A stretch of 64,000 nt of DNA. Origin: Allobosea sp. CRIB-10 (lineage in GTDB: Bacteria; Pseudomonadota; Alphaproteobacteria; Rhizobiales; Beijerinckiaceae). This document shows, piece after piece, positions 52,707 to 60,259 of the stretch. Every line of letters starts with the position of its first letter. The stretch's first letter is position 1. Where the stretch lies: assembly GCF_900112185.1 (NCBI RefSeq), contig NZ_FOKP01000012.1, positions 105,199 through 169,198 of the forward strand. Reading direction: 5' to 3'. A program made the position numbers and the translations under genes. The notes under the pieces are model-generated. The model was not told the DNA's origin. It made no database searches and saw only the letters and a program-made list of their open reading frames with translations.

Positions 52707-53897
52707 ATGAGCGCCGAAACCTCCAGGGCGACCCCGGCCCCGGCCCCGGCCCAGCCACGGCTTTCCGGCTTGCGTGTCCATCTGGCCAATATCTGGCAGC
52801 TGGTGATCAAGGAGCTGCGCAGCATCCGCGCCGATCCGGTGATGCTGATTCTCCTGGTCTATTCCTTCAGCATCGCCGTCTACACGGTGGCGACCGGTGC
52901 CTCGACCGAGGCGAAGAACCTCTCGGTCGGTATCGTCGACGAGGATCGCTCGGACCTCTCCCGCCAGATCCGCAACGCGCTGAACCCGCCGCTGTTCAAG
53001 AGCGCGGTGCTGATCAGCGCGCGCGAGATCGACGAGGAGATGGACCATGGCAGGCTAGTCTTCGTGCTGGAGATCCCGCCATCCTTCCAGGCCGATCTGC
53101 TCTCCGGCCGGCGCGCCTCCGTGCAGCTCAATGTCGACGCCACCGCGATGACGCAGGCCGGCAACGGCGCGGTCTATATCCAGTCGATCATCGCGCAGGA
53201 GGTGACGAACTTCCTGGCCGGCCGCGAGACGGTGACCAGCGCCCCGGTCAATGTGGTGATCCGCGCCAAGTTCAATCCGAACCTGGATTCCGCCTGGTTC
53301 ACCTCGGTGATGCAGGTGATCAACAGCATCACCCTGCTGACGGTGATCCTGACCGGCGCCGCCCTGATCCGCGAGCGCGAGCAGGGCACGGTCGAGCACC
53401 TCCTGGTGATGCCGGTGGTGCCGACCGAGATCATGCTGGCGAAGATCATCGCCAACGGGCTCGTCATCCTGGTCGCGGCCGGGCTGTCGCTGGCGCTCGT
53501 CGTGCAATGGTGGCTGCAAGTGCCGATCGCCGGCTCGCTGACGCTCTTCCTGGCCGGTGCCGGGCTCTATGTCTTCGCCGTCGCGGCGCTCGGCATCATG
53601 CTCGGCACGCTCGCGACCACGATGGGGCAGTTCGGGCTGCTCGCCATTCCGATCCTGGTGCTGATGCAGCTGCTCTCGGGTTCGAGCACGCCGATGGAGA
53701 GCATGCCGGTCTGGCTGCAATATACCATGCAGGTGATCAGCCCGACGCCGCATTTCGTGGCATTCGCGCAGGGGGTGCTCTATCGCGGCGCCGGGCTTTC
53801 GGTGGTCTGGCTGCAGCTCGTCGCGCTGATCGTCATCGGTGGCGTCTACTTCACCTACGCGCTCAGCCGTTTCCGCCGCGTGATCTTCGGAGACTGA
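52707..53897 (+). CDS. ABC-2 transporter permease (YhhJ-like)
   Basis: This 396-residue membrane protein has one N-terminal helix (about 45-65), a large extracytoplasmic domain (about 70-200) and five C-terminal helices. The family features are VIKELRSIRADPVMLIL near the start, REREQGTVEHLLVMPV and LLSGSSTPMESMPVWLQ. It pairs with the permease half of the RbbA-like protein. It begins 1 bp after that gene and is followed 4 bp later by fabI. Confidence 0.9.
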   Translation: MSAETSRATPAPAPAQPRLSGLRVHLANIWQLVIKELRSIRADPVMLILLVYSFSIAVYTVATGASTEAKNLSVGIVDEDRSDLSRQIRNALNPPLFKSAVLISAREIDEEMDHGRLVFVLEIPPSFQADLLSGRRASVQLNVDATAMTQAGNGAVYIQSIIAQEVTNFLAGRETVTSAPVNVVIRAKFNPNLDSAWFTSVMQVINSITLLTVILTGAALIREREQGTVEHLLVMPVVPTEIMLAKIIANGLVILVAAGLSLALVVQWWLQVPIAGSLTLFLAGAGLYVFAVAALGIMLGTLATTMGQFGLLAIPILVLMQLLSGSSTPMESMPVWLQYTMQVISPTPHFVAFAQGVLYRGAGLSVVWLQLVALIVIGGVYFTYALSRFRRVIFGD

Positions 53898-53901
53898 TCC
53901 C

Positions 53902-54678
53902 ATGACGCCGATCGGTGAACTCGTCCGTGGCAAGAAGGGTCTGATCGTCGGCATCGCCAATGAAGGCAGCATCGCCTTCGGCTGCGGAAGGGTGCTGCAC
54001 CGGCTCGGTGCCGAACTCGCCGTGACCTATCTCAACGCCAAGGCCGAGAAATGGGTGCGACCGCTCGCCGAGGAACTCGCCAGCCCGATCATCATGCCGC
54101 TCGATGTCGAGGTCCCCGGCGAGCTCGATGCGGTGTTCGCGGCGATCGCACGGCAATGGGGCAAGCTCGACTTCGTCATCCATTCGATCGCCTTCGCGCC
54201 GCGCGACGACCTGCATGGCCGTGTCGTCGATGTCTCGCGCGAGGGCTTCGAGCAGGCGATGCGGGTGTCCTGCTACTCGCTGATCGAGATGACGCGCGCC
54301 GCCGAGCCGCTGATGGCGGCGGGCGGCACGATCCTGACCATGAGCTATTACGGCGCCGAGAAGGTGCTGGACAACTACAACATCATGGGACCGGTGAAGG
54401 CCGCGCTCGAGAGCACGACGCGCTATCTCGCCCATGAGCTCGGCCAGAAGGGCATCCGCCTGCATGCGCTCTCGCCGGGGCCGCTGAAGACGCGCGCCGC
54501 CGGCGGCATCGCCGGTTTCGACGAATTGCTGTCTCAGGCCGCCGCCCGGGCGCCGCAGGGGCGCGTCGTCACCATCGACGAGGTCGGGCAGGTCGCCGCC
54601 TTCCTGATCAGCGACGCGGCCACGGGCATGACCGGCAATACGATCTATGTCGATGCCGGCTACCACATCATGGGGTAG
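53902..54678 (+). CDS. fabI: enoyl-[acyl-carrier-protein] reductase (NADH) FabI
   Basis: This 258-residue short-chain reductase reduces enoyl-ACP in fatty acid synthesis. The NAD-binding motif is GIANEGSIAFGCG. The FabI active site YYGAEKVLDNYNIMGPVKAAL has both tyrosines and the lysine in FabI spacing (Tyr-x6-Lys for the second Tyr). DFVIHSIAFAP and the end GNTIYVDAGYHIMG are typical. It is the last gene of the run starting at DUF3141, an odd place for a housekeeping enzyme; it may be a second copy. Confidence 0.93.
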   Translation: MTPIGELVRGKKGLIVGIANEGSIAFGCGRVLHRLGAELAVTYLNAKAEKWVRPLAEELASPIIMPLDVEVPGELDAVFAAIARQWGKLDFVIHSIAFAPRDDLHGRVVDVSREGFEQAMRVSCYSLIEMTRAAEPLMAAGGTILTMSYYGAEKVLDNYNIMGPVKAALESTTRYLAHELGQKGIRLHALSPGPLKTRAAGGIAGFDELLSQAAARAPQGRVVTIDEVGQVAAFLISDAATGMTGNTIYVDAGYHIMG

Positions 54679-54681
54679 GCC

Positions 54682-54723
54682 ATCGGATCGAAAAGCGGGA
54701 TCCGCTTTTCGATTGAATCCGAT
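54682..54723 (+). terminator. palindromic element after fabI
   Basis: Two nested inverted repeats are seen: atcggat...atccgat on the outside and cgaaaagcgg-gat-ccgcttttcg (10-bp stem, 3-base loop) inside. It lies 4 bp after the fabI stop and can act as a terminator in both directions. The form is like short dispersed repeats common in Rhizobiales genomes. Confidence 0.6.
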
Positions 54724-54726
54724 GTT

Positions 54727-55064
54727 TCCGCATTGTAAGCGTCCTTGTGGGCGTACTTTGCCACGACACCGACTGTCACCGTGCCTGTCGGAGCGTGGAC
54801 GGCATCGGCGATCTCTTGCCAACGGCTCAGATCGATTTCGACCGAGTCGGTGATCCCGAACTGGCGTAGCACCTCGATGTCGAGACCCTCCCGATGATAG
54901 GCGAGCGGGACGTCGTAAATGCTCGCTGCGTCGAGGGCCTCAATAACGGACGAGGGTGCGACGCTGCAGAATGACGCGAGCTTCCGCCGCTCTTCCGCCG
55001 GGATGTGGCGATCGCTTCTGCAAAGCAGGATGTTCGGTTGAATGCCGATGGATCGCAGCTGATG
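54727..55064 (-). pseudogene. pyrG: internal fragment of CTP synthase
   Basis: One open minus-strand frame encodes about 112 residues. They match the middle of CTP synthase: LRSIGIQPNILLCRSDR, IPAEERRKLASFC, ALDAASIYDVPLAYHREGLD, and VGVVAKYAHKDAYN. This covers the end of the synthetase domain and the linker to the glutaminase domain. Both ends are lost, there is no start, and the left side runs into the palindromic element at 54723. A full pyrG is presumably elsewhere in the genome. The fragment is somewhat diverged but has no internal stops. Confidence 0.8.
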
Positions 55065-55192
55065 TCTCTCGGATCAGGGTTGGATCTCGTGACCACACAT
55101 TTGACCGGCAGCTGCCGAGACCACCTCAACTACACCGCGCTACGAGACACGTCGCATAGTTCTCGGCGCAGCAAGCCCAAGCCCGCCCTGCG

Positions 55193-55564
55193 TCACAATT
55201 CGCGCAAAGCAGCCGCACCGGCCTCGGCGCTGCTTGCGATCTCGATGAAGAGAAGCGCCAGCTCCTCGAAAACGCTGCGATCGCTTTCGGCTTCAGTCAG
55301 CGTATCGAGCTCAGAGAGGAAGGCGAGCAGCGCAAAAATCCGCTCCTTATGGTCGCGTGCGGCTGCAAGGCGCCGGCGCGACTCGCGCCGGCGCTCAAGT
55401 TGATCGAAGCGATCGAGGGCGCCGTCCAGGGTCTCTCGGCAGGCACAATTGAGTTCTTCAGGCCGCAGTACTCTTCGCAGCCGGCTGATAAGCTCACTTG
55501 CCGGCGTCGCCGGAGCGCCTCGTTCGGGAGCACTGCATGCTCCCCTGTCGTACCCACCATTCAT
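55193..55564 (-). CDS. hypothetical protein, 123 residues
   Basis: A minus-strand frame from the ATG at 55564, with AAGGAAG 11 bp upstream, encodes a helical, charged protein (ELISRLRRVLRPEELNCACRETL..., then SELDTLTEAESDRSVFEELALLFIEIA). Two cysteines lie close together (NCACRE). No family is recognised. It lies downstream of ubiV on the same strand and next to the pyrG fragment. The length of the frame and the ribosome site support a real gene, but the high GC content makes chance frames common. Confidence 0.45.
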   Translation of the reverse strand: MNGGYDRGACSAPERGAPATPASELISRLRRVLRPEELNCACRETLDGALDRFDQLERRRESRRRLAAARDHKERIFALLAFLSELDTLTEAESDRSVFEELALLFIEIASSAEAGAAALREL

Positions 55565-55591
55565 GAGCGGCCCACTTCCTTCTCCGGCGGT

Positions 55592-56509
55592 TCAACGCAA
55601 TTCGCCCAAACTCCCGCCACCTTCGCCCGTGCGGACGTGGCCGGGGGCCGCGTGCAGGAAGCCATTGGCAAACGGCACATCCGGATAGATCCCGCCGAGC
55701 CGGCGCTCGCCTTCCTCCGGGTCGAGCAGGCCGTCGACGACGTCGCGGAACAATCGTGCCACCGCCACCATGTCGCAGTTCTGCGGCGAGAGGCGCAGGG
55801 AAGCCACTCCGGCCCGCCGCAATGCGGGGATGTCGCGCAGCAAACTGGCGCAGCTATGCGACAAGGTTTGCACCCCGTTCACCGAAAGGAAGCCAGCACC
55901 CTCAAGCGTTTTGACGGGCATGCCGTCAGGGTCCTGCTCGCAAACGAAGCGGCAATTGTCCTTCGTCAGGTTGTGCGCGCGGGCGTGGTAGCAGCGGGCA
56001 GAGATTGCCAGCGGTACCTTTCCGAAGGCGAAGACTTCAGTCGCAACCTGCGGCAGCGCGGCAGAGATGGTCGCGACAGCGGACAGTGGCAGCTCAGGAG
56101 GCAGGCAGATGCGCATCGCCCCGCGCTCCGCCAGAAAGCCCGCCGTCGCTTCATTGTAGACATTGACGAACGGGCCGACCGCAAAGCTCTTCCCCGCCAG
56201 GGTGGCGAGGCAGGTCAAGTCGTTGATCTCGACCTCTGCCTCGTCGGCCTGCATCAGTTCGCCGGTCTGGCGGCGCTCGCGCGGCAGCGAGACCAGAATC
56301 AGGCTGGCATGCAGCACCCGCTTGCCGGCCGCTTCCAGACGCTCGACCACGGCGGGGATATGGTCCTGCTTGAACGGCGCGCGCTTGGAACAGACGGCCT
56401 CGCCGACCACGACGGTGCTGACGGGCGCCTCATCAGCGATCCGGTAATGGAAATCGCGCCAGCGTTCCGGCGACCAGTGATAGAGGACAGGGCCGAGGGT
56501 GAGCTGCAT
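55592..56509 (-). CDS. ubiV: O2-independent ubiquinone hydroxylase subunit UbiV (peptidase U32 family)
   Basis: This 305-residue U32-family protein has cysteines 40, 173, 186 and 190. Their spacing (13 and 4 between the last three) equals that of the 4Fe-4S ligands of E. coli UbiV. With UbiU it hydroxylates ubiquinone precursors under anaerobic conditions using prephenate, not O2, as oxygen donor. The ATG at 56509 has an AAGGAAAAGG site. It is the third gene of ubiT-ubiU-ubiV; a 29-bp gap separates it from ubiU. Confidence 0.92.
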   Translation of the reverse strand: MQLTLGPVLYHWSPERWRDFHYRIADEAPVSTVVVGEAVCSKRAPFKQDHIPAVVERLEAAGKRVLHASLILVSLPRERRQTGELMQADEAEVEINDLTCLATLAGKSFAVGPFVNVYNEATAGFLAERGAMRICLPPELPLSAVATISAALPQVATEVFAFGKVPLAISARCYHARAHNLTKDNCRFVCEQDPDGMPVKTLEGAGFLSVNGVQTLSHSCASLLRDIPALRRAGVASLRLSPQNCDMVAVARLFRDVVDGLLDPEEGERRLGGIYPDVPFANGFLHAAPGHVRTGEGGGSLGELR

Positions 56510-56538
56510 CGCCTTTTCCTTCGTTTGATCCCGACGTG

Positions 56539-57516
56539 CTAGCGCCAGCCCTTGCGATAGGCACCGACCGTGCTCATCTGCCCTTCCGTCATGGCCGCGA
56601 GGCCGGCCGGGGGAGCACTGCGACCTTCGTCGATTGCCGCCAGAATATTGCGGAAAGAGCGCACCACGCCCGCGATATAGGCGCGCCCGCGCTGGCGGCC
56701 CTCGATCTTGAATGCGGTCACGCCCGCATCGCGCAGCGCCGGCAGCATCAAGGCTGCATCGAGGCTGACCGGCTCCTCGAAGATGTAGCCGGAGCCCTTG
56801 GGCGTAGTGAAGCGGCCCTTGCACAGAGTGGGATAGCCGGCCGGCTCGTCCTTGCCGAAGCTGTTGATGGTGAACCCGCCCAGCGTCGAGACGACACGCC
56901 CGTCGCGCTCGGCATAGGCGACATGACTCGCCGGCGAGCAGACGCCGTTCATGTTCGGCGACTGGCCGGTCGCATAGGACGAGAGCGAGCAGCGACCCTC
57001 TTCCATCACGCACAGTCCGCCGAAGACGAAGACCTCTGTCTCGCAGGCGCTCTCCCGCACGATCGAGGCGATCTCCATCACGCTGAGCACACGCGGCAGC
57101 ACGATGCGCCGCACACCGAAATTCTCGACATAAAAGCGGATCGCGTCGGGATTGGCGGCTCCGGCCTGCACCGAAACATGCAGCCTTTGGCCGGGGTGCC
57201 GGCGCGCCGCATAATCGAGCGTGGCGAGGTCGGCCAGGATCAACGCGTCGGCACCGGCCGCAGCCGCATCGTCGATCGCTGCCTGCCAGAGCCCGAAGGC
57301 GCCGGCCCGCGCGAAGGTGTTGATCGCGACCAGCACCTTGACGCCATGCCGATGCGCAAAGGCGATGCCCTTGCGCAACTCGTCGCGCGAGAAGTTGAGG
57401 CCGGGGAAGTTGCGTGCATTGGTCTCGTCGCGGAAGCCGCAATAGACAGCATCGGCGCCCGCCTCGACGGCGGCCTCAAGGCTTGCCGGCGTCCCGGCCG
57501 GGCAGATCAGCTCCAC
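56539..57516 (-). CDS. ubiU: O2-independent ubiquinone hydroxylase subunit UbiU (peptidase U32 family)
   Basis: This 325-residue U32 protein begins with a GTG (MELICPAGTPASLEAAVEAG). Cysteines 169, 176, 193 and 232 fall at the same numbers as the 4Fe-4S ligands of E. coli UbiU, in FGGLCVMEEGRCSLSS, NGVCSPAS and PTLCKGRF. The conserved U32 signature VFVFGGLCVMEEGRC is complete. It forms a heterodimer with UbiV. Its start overlaps the end of ubiT by 10 bp, so the genes are coupled. Confidence 0.94.
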   Translation of the reverse strand: MELICPAGTPASLEAAVEAGADAVYCGFRDETNARNFPGLNFSRDELRKGIAFAHRHGVKVLVAINTFARAGAFGLWQAAIDDAAAAGADALILADLATLDYAARRHPGQRLHVSVQAGAANPDAIRFYVENFGVRRIVLPRVLSVMEIASIVRESACETEVFVFGGLCVMEEGRCSLSSYATGQSPNMNGVCSPASHVAYAERDGRVVSTLGGFTINSFGKDEPAGYPTLCKGRFTTPKGSGYIFEEPVSLDAALMLPALRDAGVTAFKIEGRQRGRAYIAGVVRSFRNILAAIDEGRSAPPAGLAAMTEGQMSTVGAYRKGWR

Positions 57517-58061
57517 GTCCGGCCCCCCGAGGAGGTCACAGGCAGGGATTGCAGCTGTCTACGAAGGGCGTCCGCAAGTCGCTGGCCCAGCGGCCCGAGG
57601 CTTCCGAAGATGACGGTGCCGAAATCGATCCGCGCATCGTCGATGGCGTTGCGCAGGGCAAGCACTGCGGCGACATCGCCCTCCACCCAGAGCACCCGGG
57701 AGAAGAACAGCGCATCGCCATCGAGCGTTCCCTCCGCCATGCCGACCAGCCCCGCCAGCGGGCCGCGAATGCAGGCGTCGAGACCCGCCGGCAGATTGCG
57801 GACGGCGCGCGCGCGGGGCCGCAGCGGCTTCGGCTCCAGGACGAATGCGAAGGGCAGGTCGGTCGGATCGATGCCGAAGCACTTCTCCGCATGCTCTCCC
57901 AGGCGACCATAGAGATCGGGGTGCGTCCGGCCGATGCGGTCGAGCATCAGCGCCAATGCCGGCTGCAGCGGCGCCAGCGGCAGCGGAGCCATCGCGCGCG
58001 CCAGCCACGGCGGCAGCGCCGGTGGCGTCACCGGTAGCTCGGTCATCTGCGGATCCGACAT
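57507..58061 (-). CDS. ubiT: anaerobic ubiquinone accessory factor UbiT (SCP2 domain)
   Basis: This 184-residue protein has an SCP2 lipid-binding domain (about 60-165: LPFAFVLEPKPLRP, GPLAGLVGMAEGTLDGDALFFSRVLWVEGD). In E. coli UbiT binds prenyl lipids and works with UbiU/UbiV for quinone synthesis without O2. A Pro-rich N terminus (TPPALPPW) precedes the fold. It is first in the ubiTUV operon and divergent from ubiD, with one NnrR/FNR-type box between them. Confidence 0.9.
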   Translation of the reverse strand: MSDPQMTELPVTPPALPPWLARAMAPLPLAPLQPALALMLDRIGRTHPDLYGRLGEHAEKCFGIDPTDLPFAFVLEPKPLRPRARAVRNLPAGLDACIRGPLAGLVGMAEGTLDGDALFFSRVLWVEGDVAAVLALRNAIDDARIDFGTVIFGSLGPLGQRLADALRRQLQSLPVTSSGGRTWS

Positions 58062-58107
58062 CGATCACCTCCGGAATCCGAGATTAGGCCGCGAGCCGCA
58101 ACTCTCG

Positions 58108-58121
58108 TTGCTCCTGCGCAA
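58108..58121. promoter_or_regulatory. Crp/Fnr-type box between ubiT and ubiD
   Basis: TTGCTCCTGCGCAA (TTGCG-CAGG-AGCAA on the minus strand) lies in the 117-bp divergent region (47 bp from ubiT, 57 bp from the preferred ubiD start). One site could serve both operons. Confidence 0.6.
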
Positions 58122-58178
58122 AGACGGCCGCGAATGAAACGGCCCATGGTCCGGCAACCGGAGCCTCTGCCCTTGCCC

Positions 58179-59693
58179 ATGCGCACCCTGCCCTGTTTTC
58201 GTGATCTCAGTGCCTTCCTTGCCCATATCGAGGCGGCCGGGCAGGTGAGGCGCATCGCCGAGCCGGTCAGCGTGGTGCACGAGATTACCGAGATCCACCG
58301 GCGCGTCATCGCCGAAGGCGGGCCGACGCTGCTGTTCGAGCGGCCCGTGCGTCCGGACGGCACGGTCTCGCCCATCCCACTGCTGACCAACCTGTTCGGC
58401 ACGGTCGAGCGCGTCGCCTGGGGGCTCGGTATCGACCTCGATAACCTGCCCGCCCTCGGTCGGACCCTCGCCGAATTGCGCGAGCCTCGTCCGCCGAAGG
58501 GGCTCGCCGAGGCCTGGAAGGCACTGCCGCTGGCGCGCGCCGCGCTGTCGATGCGCCCGCGCGAATGCAAGCGCGCGCCGGTCCAGGAGCTGATCTTCCG
58601 GGGCGAGGCGATCGATCTGACGGCGCTGCCGGTGCAACTCTGCTGGCCGGGCGAACCGGCGCCGCTCATCACCTGGCCGCTGGTGCTGACAGCGCCGCCC
58701 GAGCCCTCACCCGGGGACGAGGGTAATCTCGGCGTGTACCGGATGCAGGTGCTGGGACGCGACCGCGCCATCGTGCGCTGGCTCGCCCATCGCGGCGGGG
58801 CGCGCCACCATGCGCAATGGCGCCGGCTCGGCCGGGACATGCCGATCGCGGTGGTAATTGGGGCGGATCCCGCTACGATCCTCTCGGCCGTGCTGCCGCT
58901 GCCGGAAACCGTGTCGGAGCTGCGCTTCTCCGGGCTGCTGCGCGGCGAGCGGCCGGCGCTCGTTCCCTGCGTCAGAGTTCCGCTTGCCGTGCCGGCCGAA
59001 GCCGAGATCGTGATCGAGGGGCTGGTCTCGCCCGACGAAACCGCTCCAGAAGGACCATACGGCGACCACACCGGCTACTACAACGCCGTCGAGCCCTTCC
59101 CGGTGATGCGGGTGAGCGCGGTAACGATGCGGCGGAAGCCGCTCTATCTCTCGACCTTCACCGGCCGTGCGCCGGACGAACCCTCGCGCATCGGCGAGGC
59201 GCTCAACACCCTGTTCCTGCCCTTGCTGCAGCGGCAATTTCCGGAAGTCGTCGATTTCTGGCTGCCGCCGGAGGCCTGCTCCTACCGGATCGCCGTGGTC
59301 GCCATCGCCAAGCGCTATCCCGGCCAGGCGCGCCGGTTGATGCTCGGTCTGTGGTCGATGCTGCCGCAGTTCAGCTACACCAAGCTCGTCATCGTCGTCG
59401 ACGTTGACATCGACCCGCGCGACTGGGCACAGGTGATGTGGGCGGTCGCGACCCGCGCCGACGCCAGCCGCGATCTCGTCACGCTGAGCGACACACCGAT
59501 CGACTATCTCGACTTCGCTTCGCCCAAGCCCGGGCTCGGTGGCAAGCTCGGCATCGACGCCACCAACAAGCTGCCGCCCGAAACCGAGCGGGAATGGGGC
59601 CGGCCCATGGCGATGGGCCCGGAGGTCAGCACGCGCATCGACGCACTCTGGCCGGTGCTTTGGCTGGCAGCCTCCCCCGGAGCTTCCCCATGA
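58179..59693 (+). CDS. ubiD: UbiD-family 4-hydroxy-3-polyprenylbenzoate decarboxylase
   Basis: This protein of about 504 residues uses prenylated FMN to decarboxylate 4-hydroxy-3-polyprenylbenzoate in ubiquinone synthesis. Motifs shared with E. coli UbiD include GVYRMQVLGRDRAIVRWLAH, GADPATILSAVLPLP, GLLRGERPAL, the ETAPEGPYGDHTGYYN loop and SPKPGLGGKLGIDATNK. An in-frame ATG at 58134 adds 15 unconserved residues. The start at 58179 (MRTLPCFRDL) is preferred because homology begins there and an activator at the 58108 box would put transcription start near 58156. It overlaps ubiX by 4 bp. Confidence 0.93.
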   Translation: MRTLPCFRDLSAFLAHIEAAGQVRRIAEPVSVVHEITEIHRRVIAEGGPTLLFERPVRPDGTVSPIPLLTNLFGTVERVAWGLGIDLDNLPALGRTLAELREPRPPKGLAEAWKALPLARAALSMRPRECKRAPVQELIFRGEAIDLTALPVQLCWPGEPAPLITWPLVLTAPPEPSPGDEGNLGVYRMQVLGRDRAIVRWLAHRGGARHHAQWRRLGRDMPIAVVIGADPATILSAVLPLPETVSELRFSGLLRGERPALVPCVRVPLAVPAEAEIVIEGLVSPDETAPEGPYGDHTGYYNAVEPFPVMRVSAVTMRRKPLYLSTFTGRAPDEPSRIGEALNTLFLPLLQRQFPEVVDFWLPPEACSYRIAVVAIAKRYPGQARRLMLGLWSMLPQFSYTKLVIVVDVDIDPRDWAQVMWAVATRADASRDLVTLSDTPIDYLDFASPKPGLGGKLGIDATNKLPPETEREWGRPMAMGPEVSTRIDALWPVLWLAASPGASP

Positions 59694-60259
59694 ATCCGCC
59701 GCTACGCGTCATTGTCGGAATCAGCGGTGCCTCCGGCGCGGCGATCGGGTTGCGTGTGCTGGAGAGGTTGGCCGAGACCGGCGGGGTCGAGACGCATCTC
59801 GTCATTTCGCCGGCAGCAGAGCGGACGCTCGCGACTGAGATCGGCCCCGGCGCGCAGGCGCAAGCGCGCAGCCTCGCCAGTCACTGCCACGACCATCGCG
59901 ACATCGGCGCCAGCATCGCCAGCGGCTCGTTCCGGACCGCCGGGATGATCATCGCGCCCTGTTCGATCCGCACCCTCTGTGCCATCGCTTACGGCCAGCT
60001 CGCGGACCTGCTGGTGCGCGCCGCCGACGTTCAGCTCAAGGAGCGCCGCCGGCTCGTGCTGCTGGCGCGCGAGAGCCCGCTGCATCTCGGCCATCTGCGG
60101 GCGATGGCGCAGGTCACCGAATACGGCGCCATCGTCGCGCCGCCGGTCCCCGCCTTCTATCTGCAGCCGCGCGACATCGCCGCAATCATCGACCAGATAG
60201 CCCTACGCGCCATCGGGCTGCTCGACCTATCGCTGGAAGGCCTGCCCGTCGTCGAATGA
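59690..60259 (+). CDS. ubiX: flavin prenyltransferase UbiX
   Basis: This 189-residue flavoprotein makes the prenylated FMN cofactor for UbiD. It starts with VIVGISGASGAAIGLRVLERL (FMN-binding loop) and has IIAPCSIRTLCAIAYGQLADLLVRAADVQLKERRRLVLLARESPLH without gaps, the family core. The C-terminal PPVPAFYLQP is also conserved. Its ATG overlaps the ubiD stop (ATGA), and its own stop overlaps the nnrS2 start. Co-transcription with its client enzyme is thus clear. Confidence 0.94.
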   Translation: MNPPLRVIVGISGASGAAIGLRVLERLAETGGVETHLVISPAAERTLATEIGPGAQAQARSLASHCHDHRDIGASIASGSFRTAGMIIAPCSIRTLCAIAYGQLADLLVRAADVQLKERRRLVLLARESPLHLGHLRAMAQVTEYGAIVAPPVPAFYLQPRDIAAIIDQIALRAIGLLDLSLEGLPVVE

